From contig JBPCKT010000114.1 in assembly GCA_051004015.1 (NCBI GenBank), positions 62,001 through 126,000 of the forward strand: a stretch of DNA of 64,000 nt, given 5' to 3'. The stretch comes from SXOA01 sp051004015 (lineage in GTDB: Bacteria; Planctomycetota; Planctomycetia; Pirellulales; Pirellulaceae). The notes below the pieces were generated by a model. The model was not told the DNA's origin, did not search any database, and saw only the letters and a list, made by a program, of their open reading frames with translations. A program made the position numbers and the translations under genes. This document shows positions 50,918 to 60,854 of the stretch, in pieces (positions within the stretch are counted from its first letter, which is position 1; every line of letters begins with the position of its first letter).

Positions 50918-52456
50918 ATGAGCCAAGCCCTTCCTGTCGCACAAACCGTACTTCCCGAGCCGGACCTGTCCGGGCGGCGGTTAGGTGATTACCAGTTGTT
51001 ACGACGACTGGGACGGGGCGGAATGGCGGAAGTCTATTTAGCCGAGCAGCTCTCGCTACGCCGGCAGGTGGCTTTCAAAGTGCTGAGGAGCAACCTGGCT
51101 TTGGACGCCGCCTACGTGCGTCGGTTCCACAACGAGGCCCAGGCTGCCGCCAAGCTCGTACACGCCAACATCGTGCAGATCCACGAGGTCGGCTGCATCG
51201 ATGGCACCCATTTCATCGCTCAGGAATACGTCGCCGGGCAAAATCTCAAGCAGGTGCTGGTCCGGCGCGGCAGCGGCCTGGAAGCCGCCCCAGCCGCGAA
51301 TATCATCCGCCAGGTCGCCGCGGCGCTTCACAAAGCGGCCGAGCAGAAGATCATTCATCGCGACATCAAACCCGAAAACATCATGCTGGCCCCGACGGGC
51401 GAGGTGAAGGTCGCGGACTTCGGCCTGGCCCGCGTCGTCCGGGAAGGGGAGGCTCTGAACCTGACGGAAATCGGCATCACCATGGGGACGCCCCTGTACA
51501 TGAGCCCCGAACAGGTGGAAGGCAAGGAGGTCGACCCGCGGAGCGACATTTACTCCTTGGGCGTCACTGCTTATCAGATGCTCGCGGGACGCCCGCCGTT
51601 CGACGGCGAGACGGCGTTGGCCATCGCGGTGCAGCACCTTCGCAACGAGCCTCTCCGCCTGGAGACTCTGCGGCCGGACATTCCCAGCGGACTGTGCCGG
51701 GTCGTCCACAAGATGCTGGCCAAGAGTCCGCAGGACCGATTTCAAAAGCCGGCGGATGTGCTCAAGGAGCTGCGCACGCTCACCATCAGTGGCCTGGGGG
51801 ACGAATGGCAGCATGACTTGGCCGGCTGGTCGACCACCGAGATGGTGACCAACGGGGAAGGCAGGACGGAGGCGACGCAAATGCTCGCTACCGTGCTTGT
51901 GGAACAAAAGAAGTTGAGTGCCCAGCGTGCCCGCTGGGGGCTGGCGGCACTCTGCATGTTTTTGGCATTATCACTGGGTTTGGTGGCAGCATATCTCTCG
52001 AGTCCCCAGCCCCTGCTTACGGCGGCGCAACCTAGGACGGTCAAAGTACCCAAACTGGAAAACGCCGAGCAGCAATATTTGCACGCCTTCTTCACGCCTT
52101 CCGAAGAAGCCTGGAAGGCAGTGGCTGAATACTTTCCTGCGGACATCATGGAGAATCAACTCTGGACCCGCTGGGCGAGTCGCGGCTTGGGAGAATACTA
52201 TCTGAACCGCGGTGAACTTGAGAACGCGCTTATGACCTACCAAGGGCTTTCCTCTCTCGAGGAAACGGCCCAAGTATTCCGTGCGGCGGGAGTGGCGGGG
52301 GAAGCCGTCGTCTATGACCGCATGAACCAACCCGAAGAAGTGCGCCGTCGGCTGCCACGAATAATGTCTCAGGAGCAGCAAAAGCTGTTGGATGACTTTC
52401 TGAAGGGAGAAGCTGACAGGTTGAAGATAAAATACGATCCTGAAAAGAACAAATAG
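50918..52456 (+). CDS. membrane-bound serine/threonine protein kinase
   Basis: A 512-residue kinase with a Hanks-type domain at residues 24-300: glycine loop LGRGGMAEVYLAEQ, lysine K54 in VAFKVL, catalytic HRDIKPEN (D149), DFGLARV (D167) and APE-type MSPEQVEGKEVDPRSDIYSL. A membrane helix follows near residue 345 (LAALCMFLALSLGLVAAYL), then an outer region with TPR-like helices (LGEYYLNRGELENALMTYQG). It probably senses an extracytoplasmic or envelope signal, as PknB-like kinases of planctomycetes do. It stands alone between the DUF1559 genes and tRNA-Glu. Confidence 0.94.
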   Translation: MSQALPVAQTVLPEPDLSGRRLGDYQLLRRLGRGGMAEVYLAEQLSLRRQVAFKVLRSNLALDAAYVRRFHNEAQAAAKLVHANIVQIHEVGCIDGTHFIAQEYVAGQNLKQVLVRRGSGLEAAPAANIIRQVAAALHKAAEQKIIHRDIKPENIMLAPTGEVKVADFGLARVVREGEALNLTEIGITMGTPLYMSPEQVEGKEVDPRSDIYSLGVTAYQMLAGRPPFDGETALAIAVQHLRNEPLRLETLRPDIPSGLCRVVHKMLAKSPQDRFQKPADVLKELRTLTISGLGDEWQHDLAGWSTTEMVTNGEGRTEATQMLATVLVEQKKLSAQRARWGLAALCMFLALSLGLVAAYLSSPQPLLTAAQPRTVKVPKLENAEQQYLHAFFTPSEEAWKAVAEYFPADIMENQLWTRWASRGLGEYYLNRGELENALMTYQGLSSLEETAQVFRAAGVAGEAVVYDRMNQPEEVRRRLPRIMSQEQQKLLDDFLKGEADRLKIKYDPEKNK

Positions 52457-52533
52457 ACCGCAATCGGCCGGTCACCCGCGAACCTCTTCCCGTGTTGACA
52501 AGTCCCTATTCCAGTGGCAACATTAAAGAAGAC

Positions 52534-52606
52534 GTCCCCATCGTCTAGTGGCCCAGGACCCCGGGTTCTCAGTCCGGTAACAGGGGTTCAAATCCCCTTG
52601 GGGATA
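52534..52606 (+). tRNA. tRNA-Glu(CTC)
   Basis: A complete 73-base cloverleaf. The acceptor stem is GTCCCCA with TGGGGAT (first pair G-T), the anticodon loop is TTCTCAG with anticodon CTC, the T-arm is AGGGG, TTCAAAT, CCCCT, and the discriminator is A. CCA is not encoded. It reads GAG codons. Confidence 0.95.
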
Positions 52607-52617
52607 CTTGCATGCCA

Positions 52618-52643
52618 ACCCTGCCAACCGGCAGGGTTTTTTT
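52618..52643 (+). terminator. rho-independent terminator after tRNA-Glu
   Basis: ACCCTGCC pairs with GGCAGGGT around AACC, followed by a run of seven T. It lies 11 bases after the tRNA and should end the tRNA transcript. Confidence 0.92.
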
Positions 52644-52672
52644 ATGCCCGCCGCAAGCAGTAGGGCAGGCTG

Positions 52673-52831
52673 ATGTGGCAGTTTTCGCTGCGGACGATGC
52701 TGATTGCCGTGACTGCGCTCGCGTTCTGGCTTGGGCTCTTGGTGGCCTATCCTTGTTTCGCTTTGATCGTCCTGCTGGTCGTCATGATGGTGCTCTTTGT
52801 GCCGAGTCAAGGCGAATTCATGGAACATTAA
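52673..52831 (+). CDS. small two-helix membrane protein with FSLRTM motif
   Basis: A 52-residue protein starting MWQFSLRTMLIAVTALAFWL and continuing with GLLVAYPCFALIVLLVVMM. The WQFSLRT(M/L)L opening is a planctomycete signature seen also in the Hint protein at 36239. Two hydrophobic helices then end in VPSQGEFMEH. It lies after the tRNA terminator, with the weak ribosome binding site GGGCAGGCTG. Likely real; function unknown. Confidence 0.6.
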   Translation: MWQFSLRTMLIAVTALAFWLGLLVAYPCFALIVLLVVMMVLFVPSQGEFMEH

Positions 52832-52994
52832 GCGAACAAAATACATCCGCCGTCTGGCAATAGCAGGAATTGGCCAATTCCGTCTGTGGACAGCGGGCGG
52901 GGGGAACTGTAAACTGGTGAGCTTTCCCTGGTTACGTCCCCCCTCCTGTTCTCACCGCCCCAGTCGTTTTGGTTTAGAAAGCCCCGGAGCCCCG

Positions 52995-53198
52995 ATGGTT
53001 AAACTTATTGTCCGCGATAAGGAAAGCATTCAGGAGGCGGTTCGCCGTTTCCGCAAGCTCGTCGAGCGCAGCGGCATCAAGAAAGAGATGCGCCGCCGCG
53101 AGTACTATGAAAAGCCCAGCGAAATCAAGCGCCGCGCCCGTCTCCGTGCCGAACGCCGCGCCAAGCGCCCGCCCATGCCCGCCCGCCCGGTGCTGTAG
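52995..53198 (+). CDS. rpsU: 30S ribosomal protein S21
   Basis: A 67-residue basic protein, MVKLIVRDKESIQEAVRRFR, KLVERSGIKKEMRRREYYEK and PSEIKRRARLRAERRAKRPP, which matches S21. S21 binds the 3' end of 16S rRNA and helps start-codon selection. I chose ATG 52995, with the preceding CCCCGGAGCCCCG giving GGAG as ribosome binding site. It is monocistronic here. Confidence 0.96.
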   Translation: MVKLIVRDKESIQEAVRRFRKLVERSGIKKEMRRREYYEKPSEIKRRARLRAERRAKRPPMPARPVL

Positions 53199-53384
53199 TT
53201 CGATTACAGCCCGCTACAACGGCATCTTTCTTCGATTGCTATCATGAGTTCCGCGCTTTTTTTATGCGCCTACACCGTTGGTTCGCTCTAGGTGGTCTCT
53301 GGGTGGCAAGTTTAGAATGGCTGAAGTCGGCAGGATGGGCTGGGAAGCCCTGCTCTTTTTTCTCTGCGAAGGATCGGTACGGCT

Positions 53385-56300
53385 ATGGTCAAGCGGGTTA
53401 CGACCAAAGTGTTTGAAGAAGTGGAGACGGAGGACGAGGGTGAAGCAGCCGCTTTGCCGACGAGGCGCCGCACTTCACGGAAGGGCTGGTTCATCTGGCG
53501 GGCTGGACTGCTGCTTGCGATTCTGGCGGTGCTGACGTGGTTCGCACCGACCATCATTTCCACGACGGGATTGTGGAAGCCTCTGCTGGGCAAATTCGTG
53601 CCGCCCTTTGCCGGCCGCGTTGATGCCGGCTCGCTGTCGCTCGGCTGGCTGTCGCCGATTGTGGTGAAGGACCTCGTTGTGCGAGACGAAGCCGGCGAAG
53701 TACTCGCGCAAATCGGAGTCTTGCGGAGTGAAAAGACGCTGCTCAGCCTGGCGCAGAATCAAAGTGACTTGGGGAAGTTCACCGTTGATGAGCCGCGGGG
53801 GCGCATTGAGCTCCGCGACGATGGCAGCAATGTCGAAGACCTGATTGCCCAGTTCATCAAGGAGTTTCCTCCGCAGGATGCGAAATCAACCGCGGCGATT
53901 CCGTCCTTCTCACTCGCGCTCACTCGCGGAACCATTCAGCTTGAGGACTTGGTTGCCGGCCAGCGCTGGGAAATCGCCGGCGTGCAACTGGACGCCGACT
54001 TTCCCAAGGCTCAGGGACCGCGCACCGCCAAATTGTCCGCGGTCGTCAAACACTTGCCGGGTGCTGTCGGAAAGGCGGCCATCGGCAAGAACCCGCCAGC
54101 GGAAATTGGGTCTGGTGAAATCGCCGCGGACTTGAGCTGGCAACCAGCGCCCCCTGCCGATGGAAGACCGGAAGGATTGGGGGCCGGTAAACTTACTTGC
54201 GAGCTCAAATCGCTCCCGACCGAAATCACGCAAGGAGCACTCCGCCGCTTTGTAAGCGATATCCGTCCGGCTGGAGCTATGACGGGTTCCCTAGTCTATG
54301 AGTGGAAGGATGATGCAGCGGCTCAGCGGCTGGAGATCGTCAAACTCGCTTCGCCGCAGCTCACCGTCGCATCGCCAGCCTTTCTTGGAACTGATAAGCC
54401 TTCGTTCCGGCTCACAAGTGCCAGCGGCGGGATCGAAATCGCCGGCCAGCGGCTGCTACTGGACCAGTTGCAAATTCAAACCGATGTGGCGGCGCTGACG
54501 GCCAGTATCGCCGCGGATGCGCCCACGCTGGACCTGGCGGGCCTCCTGTCGGCGGTACAATCGGCCAAGAAGGACGATGGATTGGAGGTCTCCGGCGAAA
54601 TCGACCTCGCGGCATTGGCCCAGCGACTGCCGCAAACGCTGCGGCTGAGGCAGGATACGCGTCTCATGGAGGGGCTGCTAGATTTCAGTCTGAAGAGCGG
54701 CCTGTCGCAGCAGGGCGAGCGAATCTGGGAGGCGGCTGCGAACACCACCCGCATCATCGCGGAAACCGCGGGGCGGAGAGTCGCTTGGGACCAGCCGGTG
54801 GAATTCGCCGCCACCGCGCGGCACACCAAGACCGGCATCGTGATCGACCGGTTGACCGGCAAAGCGAGCTTCGCCACCCTCGAAGGGGAAGGAACGCTGG
54901 AGGCCGGCAAGCTGACGGCCGCTGCCGACCTCGACAAGCTCGTGGCCGAGTTGGGACAGTTCGTCGATTGGACCGGCATCGAGCTGGCGGGCAAACTCTC
55001 CAGCGAGGTGCAATGGCAGCGCGGCCCCGCCAGCGCCTTCACGGCTGTGGCCGATGCCAGCGTGCAGGATTTCCAGCTCGCCGCGCCAGGCCTGTTGCCC
55101 TGGAAAGAACAAAACCTGCAGCTCCATGCCGAGGCGAAGGGAATAGCCGACACGGCGAGTGTCAAGCAAATCACCCAGGCGGATTTCCGCGTCATCTCCG
55201 GCAGCGACAAGCTCTTTGCAGAGCTGCAAAAACCGGTAAGCGACGTTTCCATGACCGGCTCTTGGCCCATCGCCTACACGCTCGACGGTAACCTCGCTTC
55301 CTGGCTGCCGCGGCTGCAAAGTTTTGTGCCCCTGGCGGGTTGGCAGATTTCCGGCGGCATTGCGGCGGAAGGTTCGGGAGAATTCTCGACAACGCGAGTC
55401 GCCATCGCGCCGACGAAGGTCACGCTCACGCAGTTCATCGCGGCCAGCCAGCAGCTTTACATTCGCGAGCCCAAGGTCGTCCTCGAAACCGCCGGCACGC
55501 TCGACCTCGAAAAACGGACCTTCACTTCCCAGAGCACGACCTTCGCTTCCTCCGCGGTTGCCTTCCGGGCGGACGACCTGAAAGCAAACTTCGGCAGCGA
55601 CGGAACATCGCTGGCCGGGCATGTGGAGTATCGGGCCAAACTCGACGTGCTCTCCTCCTGGCTCGGTGCTCCGCAATATCCGCGAACCTGGCAGCTCGGC
55701 GGCGATGTCGGCGGCGGCGCGGACGCGGCGATGGAAAACGGCATCATGCAGGCGAATTTCACGACCGAAATTGAGAACCTTTCGTATTCGACGCGCGCCG
55801 CTCGGGGCGCTCCCGCTGGAGTAGCCGTCACTCCCGCGGCTGCCGCTTCCCCCTGGCAACTCGGTTGGAGCGAACCCAAGGTCACGCTCTCCGGTGATGG
55901 CTCGTTCGACCCGAAGAAAGACCGGCTGGAGCTGCGCTCGGCCCGGCTCGATTCCGCTGCGCTGGCCTTGGCCGCGGCAGGTAGCGTGGAACAAGTCTCC
56001 AGTCAGTGCCTGACCGCCCTGGCAGGCGAAATCAACTACGACATGGCCGGCATCACCCAAAAGCTGCGGCCCATTCTGGGCAACACCCTGACCATCACCG
56101 GCAAGGAGCAGCGGAAGTTCTCGCTGGAAGGGCCGCTCTTCGAGGTCGCCGCGAAATCGACCGATCCCGCTCCCGCGCCGGAAATCTCCGCACTCGGCAA
56201 GGCGCTCCAGGTCAAACTCATCCCCGACGAGCTCACCGCTTCCGCCGGCATCGGCTGGGATGCGGCAGAATATTACGGCCTGACTGCCGGTCCCTCGAGC

Positions 56301-57128
56301 ATCGAGACACGGCTGGACAAGGGGGTCGTCTCGATGCTGCCGCTCGACGTGCCGATTTCCGAAGGGAAGCTCACTGCCGCTCCGCGGATTTACCTGAATG
56401 AGACAGGCATCCCGATCGTCATCGACAAAGGTCCGCTGCTGGAAAGCGTCCGCCTCTCTCCCGAGCTCTGCCGCGGCTGGCTGCGGTATGTGCAGCCGAC
56501 GATTGCGGACGCCACGCGGGCGGAAGGCAAATTCTCCGTAGCTATCGAGCAGGCCCAGGTGCCGCTGCTTGCGCCTCGCTCGGCGGCAGTGAAAAGCACG
56601 CTCACCATCCAGGGCGGGCAAGTCGGCCCCGGCCCGCTGGCCCAGCAATACCTGGGGGCGGTGCAAAAGGTCCTGGCGGTGATCAAGCCAGCGGGAGGCG
56701 GACTGCTCGACTCGAACAAGGGCTGGATCATCTTTCCCGAGCAGCAGGTCCCCGTGGTGGTGCAGGACCAGCGGGTCTATCATCAGGGAATGATCATGCA
56801 AATCGGCAACGTGCAGGTCAGCACCCAAGGGAGCGTCGGCCTGGACGACTCGCTGCAAATGGTCCTGAGCATCCCCGTCCAAGACGCCTGGCTCCGCGAC
56901 GCGAAAGCCGGCGCACTGAAGGGCAAAACCATCCACATCCCCATCCGCGGCACCGTCTCCGCCCCGCAGCCGGACATCGGGGCCGTCCTCAGCGACCTCA
57001 CCAAACAAATCCTCGGCGGCTCCGTCAAGGACCTCTTCCAAGGGGAGCTGAACAAGGGGAAGGGCCTGCTCGACAAGGAAGCGGGTAAAATGCTCGAGGG
57101 CCTCTTCAAGCCGAAGCCCAAGCCGTAA
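53385..57128 (+). CDS. large AsmA/TamB-like envelope protein
   Basis: A 1247-residue protein. One membrane helix near residue 40-58 (AGLLLAILAVLTWFAPTIIS) is followed by a very long beta-rich region with repeated short blocks (VDAGSLSLGWLSPIVVKDLV, VDEPRGRIELRDDGSNVEDL) typical of AsmA-like proteins that form long lipid-transport grooves. The C-terminus has an AsmA_2-like segment (GMIMQIGNVQVSTQGSVGLD, LSIPVQDAWLRD, IPIRGTVSAPQPDIGAVLSD) and a Lys-Pro tail. It probably bridges the inner and outer membranes in phospholipid transport. The start ATG lies shortly after the G-rich stretch at 53360. Confidence 0.85.
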   Translation: MVKRVTTKVFEEVETEDEGEAAALPTRRRTSRKGWFIWRAGLLLAILAVLTWFAPTIISTTGLWKPLLGKFVPPFAGRVDAGSLSLGWLSPIVVKDLVVRDEAGEVLAQIGVLRSEKTLLSLAQNQSDLGKFTVDEPRGRIELRDDGSNVEDLIAQFIKEFPPQDAKSTAAIPSFSLALTRGTIQLEDLVAGQRWEIAGVQLDADFPKAQGPRTAKLSAVVKHLPGAVGKAAIGKNPPAEIGSGEIAADLSWQPAPPADGRPEGLGAGKLTCELKSLPTEITQGALRRFVSDIRPAGAMTGSLVYEWKDDAAAQRLEIVKLASPQLTVASPAFLGTDKPSFRLTSASGGIEIAGQRLLLDQLQIQTDVAALTASIAADAPTLDLAGLLSAVQSAKKDDGLEVSGEIDLAALAQRLPQTLRLRQDTRLMEGLLDFSLKSGLSQQGERIWEAAANTTRIIAETAGRRVAWDQPVEFAATARHTKTGIVIDRLTGKASFATLEGEGTLEAGKLTAAADLDKLVAELGQFVDWTGIELAGKLSSEVQWQRGPASAFTAVADASVQDFQLAAPGLLPWKEQNLQLHAEAKGIADTASVKQITQADFRVISGSDKLFAELQKPVSDVSMTGSWPIAYTLDGNLASWLPRLQSFVPLAGWQISGGIAAEGSGEFSTTRVAIAPTKVTLTQFIAASQQLYIREPKVVLETAGTLDLEKRTFTSQSTTFASSAVAFRADDLKANFGSDGTSLAGHVEYRAKLDVLSSWLGAPQYPRTWQLGGDVGGGADAAMENGIMQANFTTEIENLSYSTRAARGAPAGVAVTPAAAASPWQLGWSEPKVTLSGDGSFDPKKDRLELRSARLDSAALALAAAGSVEQVSSQCLTALAGEINYDMAGITQKLRPILGNTLTITGKEQRKFSLEGPLFEVAAKSTDPAPAPEISALGKALQVKLIPDELTASAGIGWDAAEYYGLTAGPSSIETRLDKGVVSMLPLDVPISEGKLTAAPRIYLNETGIPIVIDKGPLLESVRLSPELCRGWLRYVQPTIADATRAEGKFSVAIEQAQVPLLAPRSAAVKSTLTIQGGQVGPGPLAQQYLGAVQKVLAVIKPAGGGLLDSNKGWIIFPEQQVPVVVQDQRVYHQGMIMQIGNVQVSTQGSVGLDDSLQMVLSIPVQDAWLRDAKAGALKGKTIHIPIRGTVSAPQPDIGAVLSDLTKQILGGSVKDLFQGELNKGKGLLDKEAGKMLEGLFKPKPKP

Positions 57129-57136
57129 CCGTACCC

Positions 57137-58042
57137 TCAACGCCCGCGATATTGGCCGGTCTGAATCGCTCCGTCGAGTTCACCCTGCAAGCTACGCCGC
57201 CGGGAACTTTCGTCTTTGATTTCGCCTAGCAGCGCGGCGACATCCTTCCACTGCTTAGCTTTGCGGGCTCCATTTCCCAACAGAAACGCCAGTTGGTCGC
57301 GGCGAACCTCGTCCAGCCCCGGTGAAAGCACCTTAAAAGCCTCGGCCCGCGTTGCCACCTTGCCGGCGACCGCCCCGTCTTTCTCGTAGGACTCCACGTC
57401 CAAGAACAATTTCAGCGACTTGGCAACCCCGCCCGACGGATAGCGCCCGCAGAGTTCCGTTAGATTCTCAAAATGCCGCTCAAGTAACGGCATTGTTTCA
57501 TCGAGAACAAGGTGGCCAACTGGAACGAACCGCTTGTCGAGCGGAAGTTGGCTTGCTGGCCACGGAATGACATCAATCGGTATCGGCTTGCTCAGAAATG
57601 TCCCAATGGCGCAAGTGACTTTCGCCCTGATCTCGGGTTTACCCACCTCGTGAAAAACGTGTTTCTTCCCCTTGGTTAGGAATACTTGTCCGTATTCAGC
57701 CCACTTCAAACCTGCGGCGATTTTAATCGGAGCCGGAAGTACTTCCGCCTTTTGTCCATTAATGAGATCATCCCACAGGAGCACCCATTCGCCCTCGTCT
57801 ACCCGATATTCTATAAGACACGAAAACTGCGGCAGGACTCTTGGTCCGGCAATCGTCACCTGCGAACGCGATTCATTAGTGATTACGACTTTGTATGACA
57901 AACCATCGTTCACATAAACTTGGGCGTCACTCGTCAAGAGTCCAATGCTCAGTAATTCGTCGGCGCGCGATTGCTGCGTAACTCTAACTGCCACCAGCGC
58001 AACCACGACAACCGCGATTTGTAATCTTCGACAGGCATTCAT
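57137..58042 (-). CDS. hypothetical exported protein
   Basis: A 301-residue protein. ATG 58042 starts a signal peptide (LQIAVVVVALVAVRVTQQSR, ending ADE). The mature part has a beta-sandwich-like region (VYVNDGLSYKVVITNESRSQ, LIEYRVDEGEWVLLWDDLIN, KWAEYGQVFLTKGKKHVFHE) and a helical C-terminus (RRDQLAFLLGNGARKAKQWK). I recognise no family. The ATG overlaps nothing but lies one base after the stop of the upstream gene, so the two are probably co-transcribed. Confidence 0.75.
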   Translation of the reverse strand: MNACRRLQIAVVVVALVAVRVTQQSRADELLSIGLLTSDAQVYVNDGLSYKVVITNESRSQVTIAGPRVLPQFSCLIEYRVDEGEWVLLWDDLINGQKAEVLPAPIKIAAGLKWAEYGQVFLTKGKKHVFHEVGKPEIRAKVTCAIGTFLSKPIPIDVIPWPASQLPLDKRFVPVGHLVLDETMPLLERHFENLTELCGRYPSGGVAKSLKLFLDVESYEKDGAVAGKVATRAEAFKVLSPGLDEVRRDQLAFLLGNGARKAKQWKDVAALLGEIKDESSRRRSLQGELDGAIQTGQYRGR

Positions 58043-58043
58043 A

Positions 58044-60726
58044 CTAAGGACTCGCATCCGGCTTGATACGTGATTGCAAACGGCCAAGTTGTCTTGGCGT
58101 AAACCGATTCTCCGCATTTGATCCATATAATAGGATGTCTTTGTCCATTATTCCGGTATTCGCGGCATCTGTGGGCGGGTTCCCGTGGCCACCGAAGAAA
58201 TTATGGGCAACTTCGTGGACAGTTACCCGCTTTTCGCAAATTCTGGCTCTCTCGTCCGCGGTTTCACCCCCGAAAGTGCGTGGATAATCCCGTAGTGAAA
58301 TATAGCGGGTGAAGTCGCGGATAGTTTCAAGGTAAATAACTGAGAATGGTGACTCGGCACCACCCCTTGTGGTCCCGAGCACAACGTCTTCGGGCTGCGG
58401 GTCGTCAAAGTCTTGGAGAATGGACCCCTCGTACGCACCAATGACCTGTACTGACCAAAAAGACGTGCTATTGGCCACGTCTTTCATGGCGGCAAATCTT
58501 GCAAAGGCCGCACCTTGCGGAGTATCCGAATTCAAGTCTGGGCCTTCAATATTATGCATGAAGAAGTTAGGATCGGTACCGTCCTTGACGTCGTAGGTAG
58601 CCAAGTCCGCGATTACATCTATATTGGCTGGCAGAAACCACTCGGCTAACATGCTAATGTCGGCGTCCCGAAGATTCCAGGGAGAAGGCGGCAGGTCGTC
58701 GAAGGGTTGGTCCTGATTGAAGGTGTCCGAGGCGTTCGGTTTACCCATTGAATCTCGTTCGATGTGCAGCGTTCGCCAGACAGTGAGTGTGTCAGTGACG
58801 CGATTTGAAGCCACAGCGAACCCCCCGGTTGGACCACTAAGAATGGAAATCCCGTCGTCAGAGAGAGTGTGCGCGTTAATGTAAGCCAGATGGCCGCTCA
58901 CGGAAACGCGGTAATTGTTGCCTGGCTGAGGAATGTAGATGGTATAACCAACTGTCTTGACGGTTTGCGACGCTTGGAACACCATGTGGTCGCTTTCTAA
59001 ATCGCCACCCTTGGCATAACCGCCAAATCCATCGCGATTATCATTGGGCTTGCGTCTCAGTGTCTTCGTGTTGTCGCTGCCGATCGGCGACGGCGCCGGG
59101 TTGGGATAATTTGGGTTGTCAACAATGTCATCGTTCGGATCGAGGTATCCGCTTCCAACGTCCTCGGATCTGGTGGCATTATACACGTGGTCGACGTCAA
59201 AGTCTTTCAAATACAAATCCGCGACCCATCCCGCCGGGACCGGCATGGCCAAGGTGACCTCGATATCTACATTCGAGTGGTCGTTTTGGTTGGGCACATG
59301 CTCCGGGGGAAGGTTGAACTCGGGATAAATCCGCGGCCCAAAATATTTCGGGTCCATCCAAATTGCGTCGTCGCCGTCAACACCGAGTCTGAGACCTGGA
59401 TCGAAGACAGGCTTCACCCATTTCGTGCTGACGACGCCCTCGGCCGGCCTGTGCTTTGGCGCGACGAGCCAGGCACGGATTACCGCGTCGAATACGCCGG
59501 TCACCGTGATATCCCAATCTCCCACCAGTGGATTGGCGTAGATGAAGAACTGCGCGGGATTCTGGGGATTGGGAACCACACTCTGGGGGTTAATGGGTCC
59601 CCAGCCCAGGCCAGGGTCGTCATGGGGACGCTTGAGCAGGGTGAGGTCGGAGAGCTCATTTCGGAAGGGAACTTCCTGCGAGGGGAGCGTGACGGTCCAG
59701 CGCAGGTCGTCCTCCTGCCAGAGCATTTCATTATCGGGCGAGTTCTGCCAGGTGTCGTCGGGAGTTCTCCAGTCCACGGTCAGGTCGCTGAAGATGACTT
59801 CGTCGTTATCACGAATCTTGAGGAGCGCTTCGCCGGGTTGACCGATCAGGTACGCGCCGGGGCCTTGGTTGGGGGCGGGGTAGGGAACGAGCGCGAGCTT
59901 GAGGTATTCGTAAACCTCGATCGTGGAGTCATCGATGGCCGTCAGCGAAAGGTTGGCGGTCGTCTGCCCGGCCGCGAAGGTAACGGAACCCGCCGGCGAG
60001 AGCGTCACGTCCGCGTCCGTGGCCGCGCTGTCCTCGGCAATGACGTAGGAGACGGTGAGCGCCGGACCGGCCATGTTGCGGACGAGGGTCAGGACACGCG
60101 ATTGCCCTTCCAGAATGGGATCATGCGCGGACAAAGCGAAATTCACGGTGGGAACCCAGGGCGGAGGCGGGTCGGGGGGCGGGTTGTTGTCGCGGATGCT
60201 GGTGGTGTGGCTGCCCTGCATGATCGCCAGGCTGCCCGTGGGATTGGACAGGACAACGCGGAACGCTTCGAGCGGTTCACTGACTTCGTCGTACAAGATG
60301 GGAACGGTCACCTGCACGGAACTGTTCTGGTAGCTCAGGTAAACCGTGCCGGAACTCACGGTGAAATCCTCGCCCGGCGTGGCTCCCCCGGAAACCGCTT
60401 CCGTCGCCCAGTCCACGTTGCCGCTCTCCCCATAGGAAAATGGCGCGGCGGAAATCGTGAACTGGGCGGTGGCGGGTGTGCCGGGCAGAGTCGGTTCCAG
60501 AATATCGTTCGGGCCGCTAATCATGACCCCCGCCGTCAACATGCAGAGTGGTTCCAGCGTTTCAAAGCCCAGCGCGCGGTGGCGGTTCGTCCGTCGCGGG
60601 ACGGACCAGTGTTCGGTCCTACTTTTGCGATGGGAAGTTGGCGAAACGGGGGGGGGCAGGGCTGATTGAATCGCTGCCCAGAAGCCAGTTCCACCACGGA
60701 CGATTGCGCAGGAGCTGCTGACGCAT
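58044..60726 (-). CDS. Calx-beta surface protein with C-terminal zincin motif, frame broken at G9
   Basis: An open frame of about 890 residues without an in-frame ATG near its start. ATG 60726 in another frame reads MRQQLLRNRPWWNWLLGSDS and would join this frame if the C9 tract (60648-60656) had eight C. The joined N-terminus then gives RRTNRHRALGFETLEPLCML, a planctomycete surface-protein start. Calx-beta domains follow (TEAVSGGATPGEDFTVSSGT, DSAATDADVTLSPAGSVTFA, VYEYLKLALVPYP). The C-terminal 150 residues hold RVTVHEVAHNFFGGHG, a HExxHxxxxxH metzincin site. It is probably an exported protease-like adhesin. Confidence 0.8.
60648..60656. repeat. G9 homopolymer (phase-variation candidate)
   Basis: Nine G on the plus strand (C9 in the sense strand of the Calx-beta gene), 70-79 bases after its probable ATG. 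One base less would restore an uninterrupted frame from the canonical N-terminus. Such tracts slip during replication and can switch surface proteins on and off; an assembly or sequencing miscount is the alternative. Confidence 0.7.
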
Positions 60727-60854
60727 GACTCGAGCCCTCGATGAAGTGAAGTTTCCACAGGGAGGGGAATCCCCCCGCAGTGACGACGAGTATGATTGTA
60801 CCGATAGGGCAAGGGATTGCAAGCAAATTTCTCCCGCAGAATGTGGAGCCTCGC

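Noticed and set aside
54678..57140. 820-residue minus-strand frame opposite the AsmA-like gene
   Set aside because: Shadow of a high-GC gene; the plus strand has a membrane anchor and AsmA-like C-terminus.
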